From Coffea arabica (lineage: Eukaryota > Streptophyta > Magnoliopsida > Gentianales > Rubiaceae), in assembly GCF_036785885.1 (NCBI RefSeq), contig NC_092323.1:11664501-11728500 (forward strand): a stretch of DNA of 64,000 bases, written 5' to 3'. The number at the start of each line of letters is the position of its first letter. Within the stretch, counting starts at the first letter, position 1. Below are positions 1-12,899 of this stretch, in pieces. The notes below the pieces were generated by a model. That model was not told the origin of the DNA and did no database searches. It saw only the letters and a program-made list of their open reading frames with translations. The position numbers and the translations under genes were made by a program.

Positions 1-540
1 AAAAAAAAAACCACTTTTGAATTAGAAAATATTAGAGGCAAAAGGACTAGAGACATTGAAGGGGTCTAATAGTTATTTCCTATGGACAGGAGTAATTGTT
101 CAAAATTGTAAGAGTGCCTGGAGTTAATTCCTATAGATAGTAGAGTTTCCATCCGTTTCTGTCCCACGTTTTATTGTATTACTATTTTTCTTTCATAAAC
201 ATCATATCTTAATTTTTTTTATTTCTTTAAGATTCAATACTATTAATTAATTAATACACAAAATTAAACAAACTCAAAAAATCAAAATGCATAAAAAATG
301 AGATTTTTAATGAATTTTTTGCTTTATTTTTTATTTTTTTATTATATATTACATTTTTTGAGATTGTTGTATTTATTTTTTACTCAATTAATTATTATTA
401 GATTTTAAAGAAAGAAAAAAAGAATCAAAATATAATATTTATAAAAAAATAATAGTATAATAAAAAATGTGACAAAGATCGACACTTTACAAAAAATGAG
501 ACAGAAAATTCACTGCTTCAAAAAAAAAAAAACCTGTTGT

Positions 541-717
541 GGTCTGTTTGGATTGTAAGTTATTTGGGAATATTTGGGATATTTTTATTGTAGCACTTTT
601 TGTGATGTGATGTATGTGAGATAAAAAGAAATTGGGAAGATAAAAAGATGTATTGGAAATTGTAAAGATGATGTAAGCAAATAAAATTAGAGAAATATGA
701 AGCAATCCAAACAAACC
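541..717. mobile_element. MITE, family A, copy 1
   Basis: The ends are inverted repeats of about 15 bp, reading GTTTGGATTG on the left and CAATCCAAAC on the right. The centre carries the family signature GTGATGTGATGTATGTGAG followed by an A-rich stretch. Two other good copies lie at 26833-27001 and 32721-32887. There is no coding capacity. I could not settle the target-site duplication, so the superfamily is open. Confidence 0.75.
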
Positions 718-2081
718 TACGTGGTCCATTTTGTAGAGTTTTATTGATTTTGAATACTGCAGCAGCAGTTAGTGACCTTTACTCAACTGCATGGGGAGTT
801 CTTTGTGTTCCAAGGCAATAATATCCAAAAGACTGTTTGTAAGCCAAGGCTTAGCATCCAGTTGGTTGTAAGCCAAGTGTTGTTCCATTATCTGAAACAG
901 AGAGATATCTCCTGAGGAAATACATTTCCCAAAACAATAAACCCTTCACAATGGCAGATTGCACTACTGTTTTATTTCTTAGTAGTATTTCTTTATGCCA
1001 ATTCCGAAAGTCATTTGGGTTGGATCCCGCTTCATCATCAGCACTACGTACTAACAGTAGTAGTATCTTTTTTTTCGCACTCCAAGAATTATTATTTATT
1101 ATTGGAGGAGAAGAAGCAGATTCCAACAATCTAGGGATGAAAAGCCGGTTATTAGTAAACCAAAGATTCCAAGTGGGGTCTTCTTGGTGGTTCCGACAAA
1201 GACATATATAGTACCATCATCCATAATCAGGCTGTTTAGACTAATTCCCGGATGGAGATACCATATCCACTTTGTTTTTGCAGACCACCCGGTCCGTGCA
1301 AATTATAACCTTACAAGTTCCTTGCAAATCAACCTTTTATCTAAAATATCACAAGATTCACCCATTATCCAAAAGAATCAACGATTATACTTGAAGCTAA
1401 CAAGTAGTAGTCAGTATTTTTCAACCCCTAGTAGTGGTTCAATCCCATCAAGTTCTCCCGATCCACTAGAGTAGGCTCCCCCTCTGAGTAGGAGTAGAAG
1501 TAGATTGGATTAGGTTAAATGTAAGTTCCTCCGATCTTCTAGAATAGGCTTCCCCTCTGAGCAGGAGTAACAGTAGGTTATGTTAAATTAGACGTGCAGT
1601 TACGTAAATTAAAAAAAAAAGAAAAGAAAAAAGTAGTAGTATTTTTCCCAGAAAACTGTTCTCGACGACAAACACCAGATGTAGCAACCGACATCAGTCA
1701 TTCTTCGTTGACCGTCTGTTGCTTTAGTCTGTACAGAATAATAGTAGCACCATCCGCAAAGAGATACTGGTCCGAACATTGGCTTTACATATAGTAGTGA
1801 TTACTGAAACCTCAGTTCAAACTGTTCAAAGTCCAAACATCATCCTAGTCGTTATCTATTCCACTTCCATTCTCCGCAATCAAACAAATGCTTGGACTTG
1901 GAGGAAATCGAATAGTTGCCAAAGAATAAATGCAAATTTACATACAATTATCGGGCAGGATCATCGCGACAGGAACAAACAAAAGATTCAAAAGAAAGAA
2001 CCAATCTGCAAGCCAATTCCTTAGATAAGATAGGCGGCATACGATACGAGTACCAAATGGCAAATGGATGATTCCTAATGG
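718..2081. other. intergenic region, no gene recognised
   Basis: Short frames on both strands here match no family I know. Two imperfect direct copies of about 75 bp lie near 1472-1600; each begins TAGGCT, continues with CCCCTCTGAG, and is followed by AGGAGTA and a GGTTAAAT-like tail. The rest looks like unique or decayed sequence. The right end probably contains the 3' untranslated region of the HMGA-like gene. Confidence 0.5.
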
Positions 2082-2317
2082 TTAGGTGAATTGATCCCAG
2101 TAGCAATACCAGGTACTACTTCCCAATTTACATGCATCTAAGATTCTAAGAATTAAACTACAAAGACGACGACAAAAGTCACCACCAATTACAGAAACTT
2201 GAAAGCCAACCTCCCTCGGAACCAAAAGAAGGCCGCTCTCAAGTCTCAACTCAACTCCAAATAATAATAATATTATTGTTAATAATATCATCAGCATCTC
2301 ATCAGATAAACCAAATT

Positions 2318-3444
2318 TCAGCTCTCCTCCGCACCACCACCTGCAGACTGAGGCTGCACCTTCCTAGGCCTACCTCTAGGCCTCCCAGTTTTCGACACAG
2401 CAGGCTGAGCGGAAGGGGCAACCGGCTTCGGCTTCTTAGGAGCAGGTTCTGCATTGGGGTCCTTTTTTGGGCGGCCACGAGACTTTGGCTCAGAAGGCAC
2501 CACTGCCCCTGGAGCCAGAGGATCCTTAGGCTTTGGGGGCCGGCCACGGCCCCGCCTCGGACGGGCAGTGGGATCAGGAATCAGGTAATTGTTCTTGAAG
2601 AAAACAAGTTCACCAGTATCTTTCATTCTGGTTAAATGGGCTGAAAGCAAGTTCGAATGTCCAGCTGGCAAGTCTCCATATCTTGATTCTATGTATTTGG
2701 AAATTGCTGTCTTGTTCGCACCATCTTTTTGCTGCAATGCACTCATGGCTTCAAAAATCATCTGCGACAGAAATTCCGCTCTTTTAATCGAACTTGGGAA
2801 AAGGAAAAAGGGAAAAATGCAGTAAATTTGAAATATTGGGGAGTGGTCCAAACTGACGGTATACCAGCAACTTTAGAGTTGGACATCACACATTTTTAGC
2901 TGCAAATGCAACAGGGTCACATAAAAATCGTTTCTTTAGTTCCCCTTTAACAAAAAAAAAAAAAAAGGGGAATTTCTTTTCTTTTTCTCTCCCCCACTTT
3001 CAGAAAATTTCATAAAATATCCATTTTCAATTTTTGGATGAAGAACAGTAATTCAGTAGAAAAAGCAAAATTCAGGTAAAAAATTAAAAATCCAAGCACG
3101 AAAGATAAAACAGCAATCTTTTTTTTTTTTTTTTTTTTGCTTTTTCTCCCTAAATATGGAAAGAAGATCAGACAGAAAAAAGGGATCATCCTTAAATCTG
3201 AAAAACCTACACGAATTTCATCTGGAAATCAGAAGAAGAAACCTAAAACTTACGAAATTTTAGCAGATTTGTGAAATTAAAAACACACTAAAGGGGTCAG
3301 CTCAATTTCTTAGCAGTACATGCACAAGAATAAGGGGCAAAAAATTTTGAAATTTGATGGGGAATTTTCTGGATTTGGGTTGTGGCTTTCTTTTACCTGT
3401 GGGTATGAAGGGAGCGAGGGAGGTTTACCAACTTCAGTCGCCAT
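2318..3444 (-). CDS. HMG-Y/HMGA-like protein (linker-histone-like domain plus AT hooks)
   Basis: Two coding exons, 3397-3444 and 2318-2761, are joined in phase 0 across a 635 bp GT-AG intron and give 163 residues. The start gives MATEVGKPPSLPSYPQ, the usual opening of plant HMGA proteins. Residues 17-80 form an H1/H5-type winged-helix domain with the motif AISKYIESRYGDLP. AT hooks follow at about 87-94 (RGRGRPPK), 110-116 (SRGRPKK) and 142-150 (GRPRGRPRK). The tail is rich in proline, lysine and alanine. Proteins of this family sit in the nucleus and bind the minor groove of AT-rich DNA as architectural factors. The length and the intron position right after the short first exon fit the family. 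A long CA dinucleotide run lies just upstream of the start in the 5' leader. The gene appears intact. Confidence 0.93.
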
Positions 3445-3470
3445 TGAAACAGCTTCTTCGCCGACTGAGA

Positions 3471-3493
3471 GTGTGTGTGTGTGTGTGTGTGTG
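3471..3493. repeat. (GT)n microsatellite in the HMGA-like 5' leader
   Basis: About eleven GT units read as CA repeats on the gene strand, about 30 bp upstream of the HMGA-like start codon. The frame stays open through the repeat, but the family start lies downstream, so I treat it as untranslated. Confidence 0.85.
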
Positions 3494-3530
3494 GAGTGTG
3501 TAAATTTTGTCAAGAGTCCAAAACGAGAAG

Positions 3531-4591
3531 ACAGTGGAATAGGTATTTCTTTTAGCTGGGGGTTTTCTAGTTTATGTTATGCCCGGACAAAACGGGCTAA
3601 GCCCACTAAAATAGACATTAAAATTTCCACCTAATTCCTTTCAGAAAAAACTTATCACCTAATTATCACCTATATACTTTCTCCAAACAATTTTGCCAAA
3701 ATCATTAATGTGACATAGAAATATGATAGAACCCACTGTTTAGATTTTTCAACTTTTTTATTCAAATTTAATGTCCCAATAATTCTTTTAATTTATAAAA
3801 GATATACTTTTATTCCATGAACTCTATTCTGTACTAATGACACAATAATTTTTTTTAATTAAAGTACAAAAATTAACATTTCGAGATCAAAATATAGTAC
3901 AAAAGGACCTTGCTTACGTATACTCGTATTTGCAAAATCAAAGAAAAAATAAGGAGTCTATTTGGTTATTATAATTTGCATAAAAAAATACTATTCACTT
4001 TGTATTATCTTTTTATTTCATATACATTATAATATATAAAAAAAAGTGCTACACCGTTCTTTCAAACAATTTTTTCCAAATAATGTCATATCCATTGGGA
4101 GAATGTGGATGGTTGAGATTGGAGGAAAGGAAAAGCATTGGAGGGTGAGAATCATTTGATGGAGGATTCAGATGGATTGGATTGGTGACGTGCATAAGGA
4201 AGCAATTTTGGATGAATTGCATTGCATGAAGGGGTTTGGTTTGTCCTGAGTGTGACTAATTAGTTCTAAATTTTAATTCCTTTGGTACAATTCTTTACCC
4301 TAAACAACGCTTTAAGTTGAGGCTATTATTTGTCGTAGAAGAGAAGTATAAAGGGAAATGAAGGTAGCATAATACACTGGGGGGCAAGATACATTCATTC
4401 GAGGATGGAAATTTGGCTAAAATCAGATAAACAAGTTAAAAGAAACTGATTGAAAGTTTGGGTTTTTGGAAATAAAATATAAACAGAACCAAGAATGTTT
4501 ATCGCTTAAGTAGCATGTATACATGGAGCCAATGCAAAAACAATTTCAGATTGATCTGTAAAAGTTTTTCGTGTGAAATAAGTTGTTCACC

Positions 4592-4626
<35 letters not shown>

Positions 4627-4932
4627 TTGGGTTTGGGTTTGGGCGAGTAAGGATTTATCAGTGCCTGATGAGATGCAAATACAGAATACAAAAGGCGTGC
4701 CCGAGGCACAAAACCAGAAACTCACAAAACGCATATTTTATCATTGCACAAGTCTCTCACAAACTAATTATCAAAACCTCCCAACTTGAAGCATTTAATA
4801 GGTAAAAATCTGATGAGGTGATAACCAAACCCCTTGGAGCCATTAGTTTGCGTTGTTCTTCTTAAATTTATAGGGAGAACAACTTAATAATATCTTACTC
4901 ACTCAAAATTCTGCTTTTTAATTGGTCTATTA
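3531..4932. other. intergenic region with a MITE remnant
   Basis: No gene is recognised. A degraded family A MITE can be followed from about 3957 to 4085 (left end TCTATTTGG, centre TTTCATATACATTA, right end CCAAATAA). Long homopolymer runs and AT-rich DNA fill the rest. Confidence 0.45.
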
Positions 4933-5297
4933 TAGAGGTGGGCAAAATTACATGTGGATCCAAAAACTCGTTATACCCAATCCGATTTGATCCAAGAAAT
5001 GGAGTACCTGATCCGTATTATTTGACCTGGTCAAAAGAGAGACTGATACATGCTTATATGCGGGTAGAATTGTGTCACAGGATTAAGGACCTGTGAGTAC
5101 TCGACCCTCCTGTGTGTATATATATATATTTTTTTATTTTTATTTTTATAATATACTATAAAATAATATTTTTTTGATCTAATTAAGTAATTTCATTGAA
5201 TAAATCACACTACAAATATGAGAGATTATAGTTTGTTTACAAGATTTATTTATAGAGATCATGATCTTATGTGTTTTAGAAAAGAGTTTAATTGATG

Positions 5298-5331
<34 letters not shown>

Positions 5332-5676
5332 TTAAAAAGGTACTACTTATTTTAGATTTTCATTTATTTTGAATCCTTTTAATTCTTTTCCTTTTTCTTA
5401 TATTCTCTTTGCACGTTTGTTCTTGGCAAGAGACTTTTTCTGAAAAAACTTTGCTAAATTTTAGATGAATATGTAAAATATAAAATTAAATTAATATAAA
5501 TTATTTTTTAAAAAAATAACCAGCAGGACGAGAAGGATACCGTTAACCTAACCATATCTCAACAACAGGTATCCGATAATCAGATACCAACTAATATGCG
5601 AAATAGCTAAGGATCAAAAAATAACTTAATCGGAAGATACGAGTCAAATCAGCCAAATGGTACCCGACCCATGCCA
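4933..5676. mobile_element. hAT-like non-autonomous element, degraded copy
   Basis: The left end TAGAGGTGGGCAAAAT and the following ATACCCAATCCGATTTGATC match, in reverse orientation, the right end of the element at 25144-25875. The other end carries GGTACCCGACCCATGCC, matching the opposite end of that copy. No target-site duplication is visible, so the right boundary is approximate. A TA dinucleotide run lies inside at about 5300-5329. Confidence 0.6.
5300..5329. repeat. (AT)n microsatellite
   Basis: About fifteen AT units, inside the degraded hAT-like element. Confidence 0.85.
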
Positions 5677-6295
5677 TGTGTTCTTTCCAAATGCAATATA
5701 CAGTAACTGCCAAAAGAACTCTACCATGGTTGTTCACCTTCTTGCTGCTAATAGCTTTGTATCGTGATCTAATTTTTACTTCTAAAGATTAAATCATGTC
5801 ACTTCAATGATATTATGAAAAGTTGAAACCAACACACGGTTCGCATTCTTTACAAATTGGCTGAGTTTTTTAAAGATAATTTTGGGTTAGTTATTTTGCT
5901 TTACATGATGAAATGCACGTTTGTGTGACTTAATACGGCTTTTTGATATACAAGGTAGTTAAGTTTTGTTCTCATAATGGGTGTTTGAACTAAAACATTC
6001 CTAATCTTCTAGCTGTCCATGTACTCGAGAGCAATATTCAACATATAGAAGATAGTTTTGCCACCCCTCACCCTCCTCCCTCTTTAATTTTTTTCTTTCC
6101 TTCCCTTTTTTTTTTTTTTTTTTTGGGAGAAAACCTTTCTTTCTATTTCTTTTAATCTCAGTATATTAGTTCCAAAGTCACAGGTAACAGGTCACTCCTT
6201 ACACCACTAGACTTGATTGGGGAAATTTATGAATTATGATCAACCAACGATGCAGCAGCTCCTTTACTATCTAGAGTAAGAATTTAGAATCCCCC
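5677..6295. other. intergenic region, 3' flank of the AAF-like gene
   Basis: AT-rich DNA with a long T run near 6105-6124. No gene or repeat boundary is seen. The right part is probably the 3' untranslated region of the minus-strand gene that ends at 6296. Confidence 0.4.
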
Positions 6296-9200
6296 CTAAT
6301 CTGTATTATCTTCATTCCTCTCCGGCTCCTCTCCTGGTGTTTGGTTCACCATGAACCTCCAGTTGTCTCCCTCCTCTATTTCCCACTGCCTTTTCAATTC
6401 ATTGATGGTTCTAGATGCTGCAGCAGCAATTGCAGGATTGCTATCTTCAGCCAGTCTCTGTAGGCGGGAGAATAAAAGGACCCTTAATAGGATGTGGACG
6501 TATGAGATGGCTAAAAGAATGAAAAGGAAAAGAAGGGGAAGGAAGCAGCCAGAAGAAAGCTAAAAATACCTGCAAGGCTCCCATCCCTGCATTTCCAAGA
6601 GTCCACATTGATGGAGCAGCTGATAATGCATTTGCTAATGCTTTCCTGTACGTCAGAATTTTCAGAAGAATAAAGAAATGTACTATCATCACAGCTAAAT
6701 AAACCAAATTCTGTAACGAGAATACAAACAAAAGATTAGGAATCAATATAAGCAGGAACAAATTGTAAGCTTGAAATTAGTTCCTACTCCCCACTGAGGC
6801 TTACTGTCAGAGTTGCTCAACTACCAGTCAATTCCCTCAGAATATTATTTGCTGGAGCAAATTAACCAGGTACCCAGTGAACTTTTTGAATAGTTAAGAT
6901 TTGGCTATTCAACTATTAATAATAATATGCTTTTATCCACTGAACTATCAAACGTACAAATTTTGGTTCATTCCGTCTGATTCCACCATTAACTTTGCCA
7001 GATTTAATGGTCTGCACAATTCACGAGACATACTTTGAATAGTTAGGTATGATAGAACTAATGGTGAAATTAGATGGAATGGCCCAAAATTTACTTACAC
7101 TTTTGATAGTTTAGTGAGTACTAACATACTATTAATAGTTGAGTTGGCTATTCGAAAAGTTTAGTGGCTACTCGGGCAATTTGCTCTTATTTGCTGTAAT
7201 GTATGGTATATTAGATGCATTTCAGTTATCAATTTATGGTGATGGCAGACTTGGATCCTAGCAGTAGACATATTTCTTACGGGCTAAGAGACTTCGATTT
7301 GATTATAGAAATTGGAGAGTATAAACCAACAATTAAGCTGACTAGCAACTGAAACTCTTGTCCAATAAAGAATAGAAAAACAATGAATTTAAGGAATGGT
7401 TCAAAGTCATGGTAGAGAGGTCAGGGGAAGTGACTCTGAGTTACATGATTAGCCAAAAAAGAGGTGAAACGTTCTAGACTGCATAAGCTGTTTGGATCAA
7501 ACCATCACAAGGGCCAAGGACTAAACCAAACTTACCCAAAATGAAGCTACATTAGTGCAAGATCCTGTATATCAAGCTAAAGAATTGTCTAACAGCATAG
7601 ATGAACTGACCTGTTATTCTAATAATATGCACGATATTAAGATTTCAACCACCACCTTGCTTAGACTGCTCTAGAAATGCCGAAAACTAAGCGTCCTAAT
7701 TGATTGTCTACACATATACTTGTACAAATATAAATACAGGACTATTTTCAAATTTTTTCTAGAAGATGGGGAATATGCAGCTGAATGCATTATGAAACTG
7801 TTTTAAAACATTTTAATATGGCAGTATATTCCCTCTCCATGCTAGAACCTAGTAGAATTTTTAATCTCCTAGTGGTACTGCATAGCAAAAGTAGAATTTT
7901 CACCACAAAAATGAAATGATGGACTGTAATTCAATTGATCCTATGCTATCATTACCTGGTTTGGACATTAGGGGAGCTTGAACACTCTGCCAACAGCGAG
8001 ACACTGCTTTTGCCATCCATTGCGTCCAGATCTATCAGAGTGGCAACCAAGAACTCTAGCTGTTCCAAACAGAAAATAGGACGTACATGGCTAAGAAATT
8101 TGTCTGAACTCCATCAAGCACATTAACAACTTTAAAGCAAGCAATCCCGTACATCATACCTCCTCAGGATCAGTATAGTCAATTCCATCACCTTCTGACA
8201 GTGCAGATGCTATGCTCAAATAAGCATCCTGTACATCCATCATGAAGATCTCAAGTGATACATGTTATAACCTTCTCCTCACATCAACGAGTGACATGCA
8301 TAAAGAGGGTTCTCTAAAATGATAGTCAAAACTCAGAAGTTTCAGAAATAACCTGAATAGCAGTAATACGATCTGCAGATATTTCACCAGGGAGGAAGTC
8401 AAGGGTTTTTCCATTCTTTTCAAGAGTTATCTGCTCTGCCTTCTTGTTTAGAGAATCTCTTTTGCTGTTTGAAGGACTGCCTTCCACAGAGTGAACATGT
8501 GCGGGGATTCAAGGTATGATTAACTTCTGATAGTTATTTTATGACAATAACTTACTGCAAGGCTGAGATACAAACAAGGGAACTTACAACTTGTACATCT
8601 TGCTCACCATCATGTCGTGAATATTCATGACCAACTGCAAAATTATCAAAAAAAAAAAAAAAAACTATTAAAAGGGGAAAAGTGCAATCTTAATTTAGAG
8701 GAAAATTTTGGTATACCAGTCACTTTATCTGAAAATATATGGTGATTGGAATGAATACCTCCAGAGCCATAAGTGCATCTTCCATAGCTCGCTGCTTGGC
8801 AGCAAAGTCAGCACGCCTTAAATCAGCCTGAGTATGAAAAATAGTAACTATATGTGCTTATAACAATGCTAACCATATAATAAATAAAACATCACAGGAA
8901 TTTGTGAGATGAATAAGTTCACCTAACAACATTTGGCGAAGCGACATCAAAGAGGAAAGACAAAAACTGACTTTAGATCAAGGACACAGTCAGAAAAAGA
9001 TAGGCATTCGGTTGATGTAGTGCAGCTAATGTGGCCGCAATATTGCATCCCATTAACTAAATATGCCTCCTTTGCAAGGAGGATACCATTTGGGACAATA
9101 AAGAGGCCCTTCTAATTATACCATCCATTCCAATATGAATAAACAATCACAATATGCTACCCCCCAAACATTGACACCGTAAATCAAGATTGCAGCAAGT

Positions 9201-11553
9201 GACAATAGGCAAACCTCTAGAGCACCATCACTCCAATGTTTATCGGCAGCACTTTTTAGCTTTGATTGAGCTTTGTTTTTCAGAATCTGGCGAGGAAAAC
9301 ATAAACAACTCAGAAATCTACCCAGGAAAAGATAGTTCCAGTAATAAAAAAAATCCTAATTTCAGTGACAATTTGACGGATCATAATCCCTTACCATGGC
9401 AACGTGATGAAGCCTTTCAGCTTTACGTTTTACGTCATGGTCAATTTTCTCAGTACCTTCCCTGGCCCGAGCTATCAAAGAAATGAAGTCAACTCTCTAA
9501 ATACACTGATGATTACTTAATTAATGACAAATCTGACATGGACCATGAATTTCGTTTGAGCAATCCTGCATACGAAACTTCACAGTGACCTTTTCTTCTT
9601 GACATATTTCTTTCATTTTAGTTTTTGGTCAGGAAGAAAGTTCAATATGTTGGAATTCGGTCCTTGCATTTGTAATAAGGAAATTTCCTAAATGCAACCA
9701 AATTGTACAAGTAAAGAAACCAAAAATAGAAGAGTAAGTACAACAAAGGGAGAAAGGCAACATTTCAGATGGTCAACACACAAAGATCAATTCAAACAGT
9801 CTTTTAAGCCTCTTTTTCCTACATAAACTAGTAGATATCAACACGGGAAGATAGTGATGTGAAGAACTCGCTGTGTTTGTTCTTCTTCATCATACTTAGA
9901 GCTAAAGGGACAGCTGAGGAACTTTTACCATCGAGCTTGAGGAACTCTGTCCCAAGAAAAGCAATGTCTTGGCGTGCACGGGCATCCAATCTCATTATGC
10001 CTCTAACAGAAAGAAAATCCTGTCAGCAGGCGCTTCACTTGAATGCTAGGTATTGTTAATAGCTTGTGAACAGAAATGTATTACATATTTCATGCAAGAA
10101 TATGGTCAAAAAGTTGGAGAAAATCTACCAAAAAGTTACTGTTTGATACGTTTCAAATAATTCAATCTACCCTTCAATATTGAGAAATGAAGAATAAGGA
10201 CTTATTTGCTGGTCCGATTTCCATAAAAAATATTGATCAAATATTAGTCATCTCTTTATCTTTTATAGATAGCTCAGGAATTGTTTCAAGATTCTAAGTT
10301 AACCATGACTATGCCAATGCAATCTCTGAAAACTGAATTTTATGTATCTCTGAAATGCGAATCTCAGAGCCTTGAACTAGTAATAGTGTAAAGTTTTAGG
10401 CATAAGGAAGAAAACAACAGGACTCCCCATAGAATAAAAGAAATATCCTGAAAACAACACTTCTACATAAAGAAGAGTTAAAATTATGTGATCATTGAAC
10501 CCACAATTGTTGTGCAAAAGCTTATCCAAGAACAGTTGGGGATTAAATTTACCGAGAAAGCAATACAATGTCATTTCTAGCCCTCTCATTCACAAACTTT
10601 GCATCATTACAAACATATTTGCAGGCTTCAGCTAATCCCTGACTTGAAGAAACAGTTCTTCGAAGCCCAACAGGATGGTCATCTTCAACTCGTTCTCTGA
10701 TACATAAGAATTAAAGTAATTTACAATTGATTCTACACTGAACATGGTAAAAATCGAAAATGTGGAAAGAATAAAACCGTGACATTGGATAGGGGTGAAG
10801 AAAGAGAAACAGTACAAGTACTACATACATTTTGAGATTCTGTTCCTACATAATTTCATTGACAACATGAAAGGTGAATTATCTCATTGAGTATCTAAAC
10901 ACTGTGAATTTAGAAAAGCAGAATGGAATGTCAATGCAACCAAAATCTGACAAGTAATTTGTAGATGTTTTTTTTAGACGATCCAAGCACGACAATCTCA
11001 TGATTAAATTGGCCTAATGGTGACTACTGACTTCACATCTGGGACAATTGATAGTCTGGTGGAAAGCCTCCCAAAGTTCTGAAATCTGATAGATTATATA
11101 CTGGGTCACGTGTGCTAAAAGAGACCGTATTTATTTTGTTCATGTATCAAAAGTTGCAATTATGTAGGAAAGTCACATGAATTCCCAAATTGTGAGTGCA
11201 ATATCAAGAAGCAGAACTGCAATATAGATGACTGCTAAATAGGATATCTGAATGGAAATAAACCATTCATACCTACATACATCGGGACAATCATCTAAGT
11301 GTCTGACACGCTCTCTTGTTTCAGAATTGCAAGTTTTTGTTGAATGGCATGATATAGGATGTCCACGGGAGAAGGCAACAAAATTATTTAGCTTTCCCCG
11401 TAAATGCCAGAAGCCCTTGCTAGAGAACGTCATTTTAAAAAGAGAGAGGTGTCCATTGCTTCGTCTGCTGGGATCAATTTCTTGATTAATGGCGGATAAT
11501 TTACTATGCTGTGGTGATTGTACAGATGAATAAGCAATGCCGTTGTAAGCCAT
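6296..11553 (-). CDS. senescence-associated protein AAF-like, putative plastid protein
   Basis: Twelve coding exons: 11273-11553, 10553-10696, 9929-10002, 9395-9471, 9215-9286, 8759-8827, 8588-8634, 8353-8476, 8160-8228, 7956-8059, 6570-6645 and 6296-6457. All junctions are GT-AG, the phases agree, and the product is 432 residues. The first exon is basic and rich in Ser and Thr, as expected for a transit peptide. The body is highly helical and charged, with paired motifs GIMRLDARARQDIAFLG and EKIDHDVKRKAERLHH. The C-terminal part resembles HEAT-type helical repeats (ALANALSAAPSMWTLGN, then SRTINELKRQWEIEE). I recognise this as the family annotated as A-FIFTEEN/AAF in Arabidopsis, linked to leaf senescence and redox balance; that name is from memory. 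A likely 5' untranslated intron has its donor near 12616. A foldback MITE sits in the intron between exons 10 and 11. The gene looks intact. Confidence 0.85.
6855..7186. mobile_element. Mutator-like foldback MITE inside an intron of the AAF-like gene
   Basis: The left end starts GAGCAAATTAACC and the right end closes with AATTTGCTC. The two halves are inverted copies over most of their length; for example, AACTTTTTGAATAG on the left pairs with CTATTCGAAAAGTT on the right. A perfect 10 bp direct duplication TTATTTGCTG flanks it at 6845-6854 and 7187-7196. The 332 bp length and 10 bp duplication fit a Mutator-type MITE. It lies between coding exons 10 and 11. Confidence 0.88.
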
Positions 11554-12899
11554 AGTTCTATTAGGTAATGAAAACCCTGTTGAGACCTATGTCACCACAG
11601 TAGTCAAGAGATGACGAGATTGCAAGCAGAATATTCAAGATAGCCTTTTCCCCAGCAAAACCTAAAAGCAGAAACAAATGAAAAAAAAATTGAATTACAG
11701 TTCACCTCCAAGGAAAAATGCAGAAATTTTAATTTAGAGAAGTTGACACTAATCTTCACAAGCATTATTTGTTTTACAAGCTCATTAGTAGAATTTGCAG
11801 CATTTCACAAGCATCTTAACGGCATTTGAAATCAACTGCAAAACAACTTGACGCTATAGTTCAGGCATTGACTATTTGATATGGTGAAAACTCTTTGTAG
11901 TCTCCTGATATCTTTCTAAGGATTAGGCTTTATCAAAGCTAGCTGAAGTCATTTCCAAATCCCTATTTTCTGGAAGTATTTCTCGATTTGAACAATTTGG
12001 CAAAGTTTGACACATTAAGTAGAAATCTCAATTTATCTGATGAAATATGCCACAATTCCGAGCAGACATTCGAGAAATTGAACTGAAAAGACGTTGAATA
12101 CTCAAAACAAAGGTAGGTTAACTAGAATCCAACATGAGATGTGGTAATACGCTAGTAATATTACCATAACTGCAACCAAATCTTCTTTTCATCGTCTTCT
12201 TTCAATCAACTAAGATATCTTCTTTACTGAGTAGATATCCTTAGTCTTATTACAAGACAGAATTTTCACATCTCTTGGTAACCAAGATAGTCAAATCCAC
12301 TACAAAAAAGATTTCCCAGGAATTAAAGATATTAGCCTAATCAAATATTATACTAGTCTAAATACAATTAAGCTTCACATAAAAACAGGTGCCAGACAGA
12401 CAAACAGGGTTGCAAGAATCCAAACAGAAAGCTAAATTGCCACGATCAATTCTTAAATGCATTATTCGACTTTTAATCTTCAAGAACTAGTTGAGAAGAA
12501 TAAACAAAACCCACAAAGAAGAGATTAAGCAGGTTCAACTAAAACGTCTGGAATGTCAACAGTTAATAAATAGTGGAAGAAAGTGCAGAAAAGCAGCAGT
12601 TTAGGTGGCACTCACCCTTTGGTCAAAAAGGAGATTACAATCAAGAGAGGAGGTAGGACTCAGGAGTGTGAGAATACAGCGGAATTATATATTTGTCAGA
12701 GTTAAGTTACAGCATTCCAGTTGTAATAGGTAGGGGTTGAAGGCTGAAGGACTGTGGAGGACCAAGAAATTGCAAAGATCGCAAGAAATTCCAACCACAA
12801 ACTAAGTTCGTGGCGCGTCAATTGCCAACGCTAGACTCCAAAACTAGGATGGGAACAAATACTCTGTCACTTTCTGCAGTTAATACGGTAAGACGGAAA

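Noticed and set aside
851-1474. Overlapping frames of 86-96 codons on both strands
   Set aside because: No family is recognised, the strands conflict, and no splice-consistent model links them. I list the region as unassigned.
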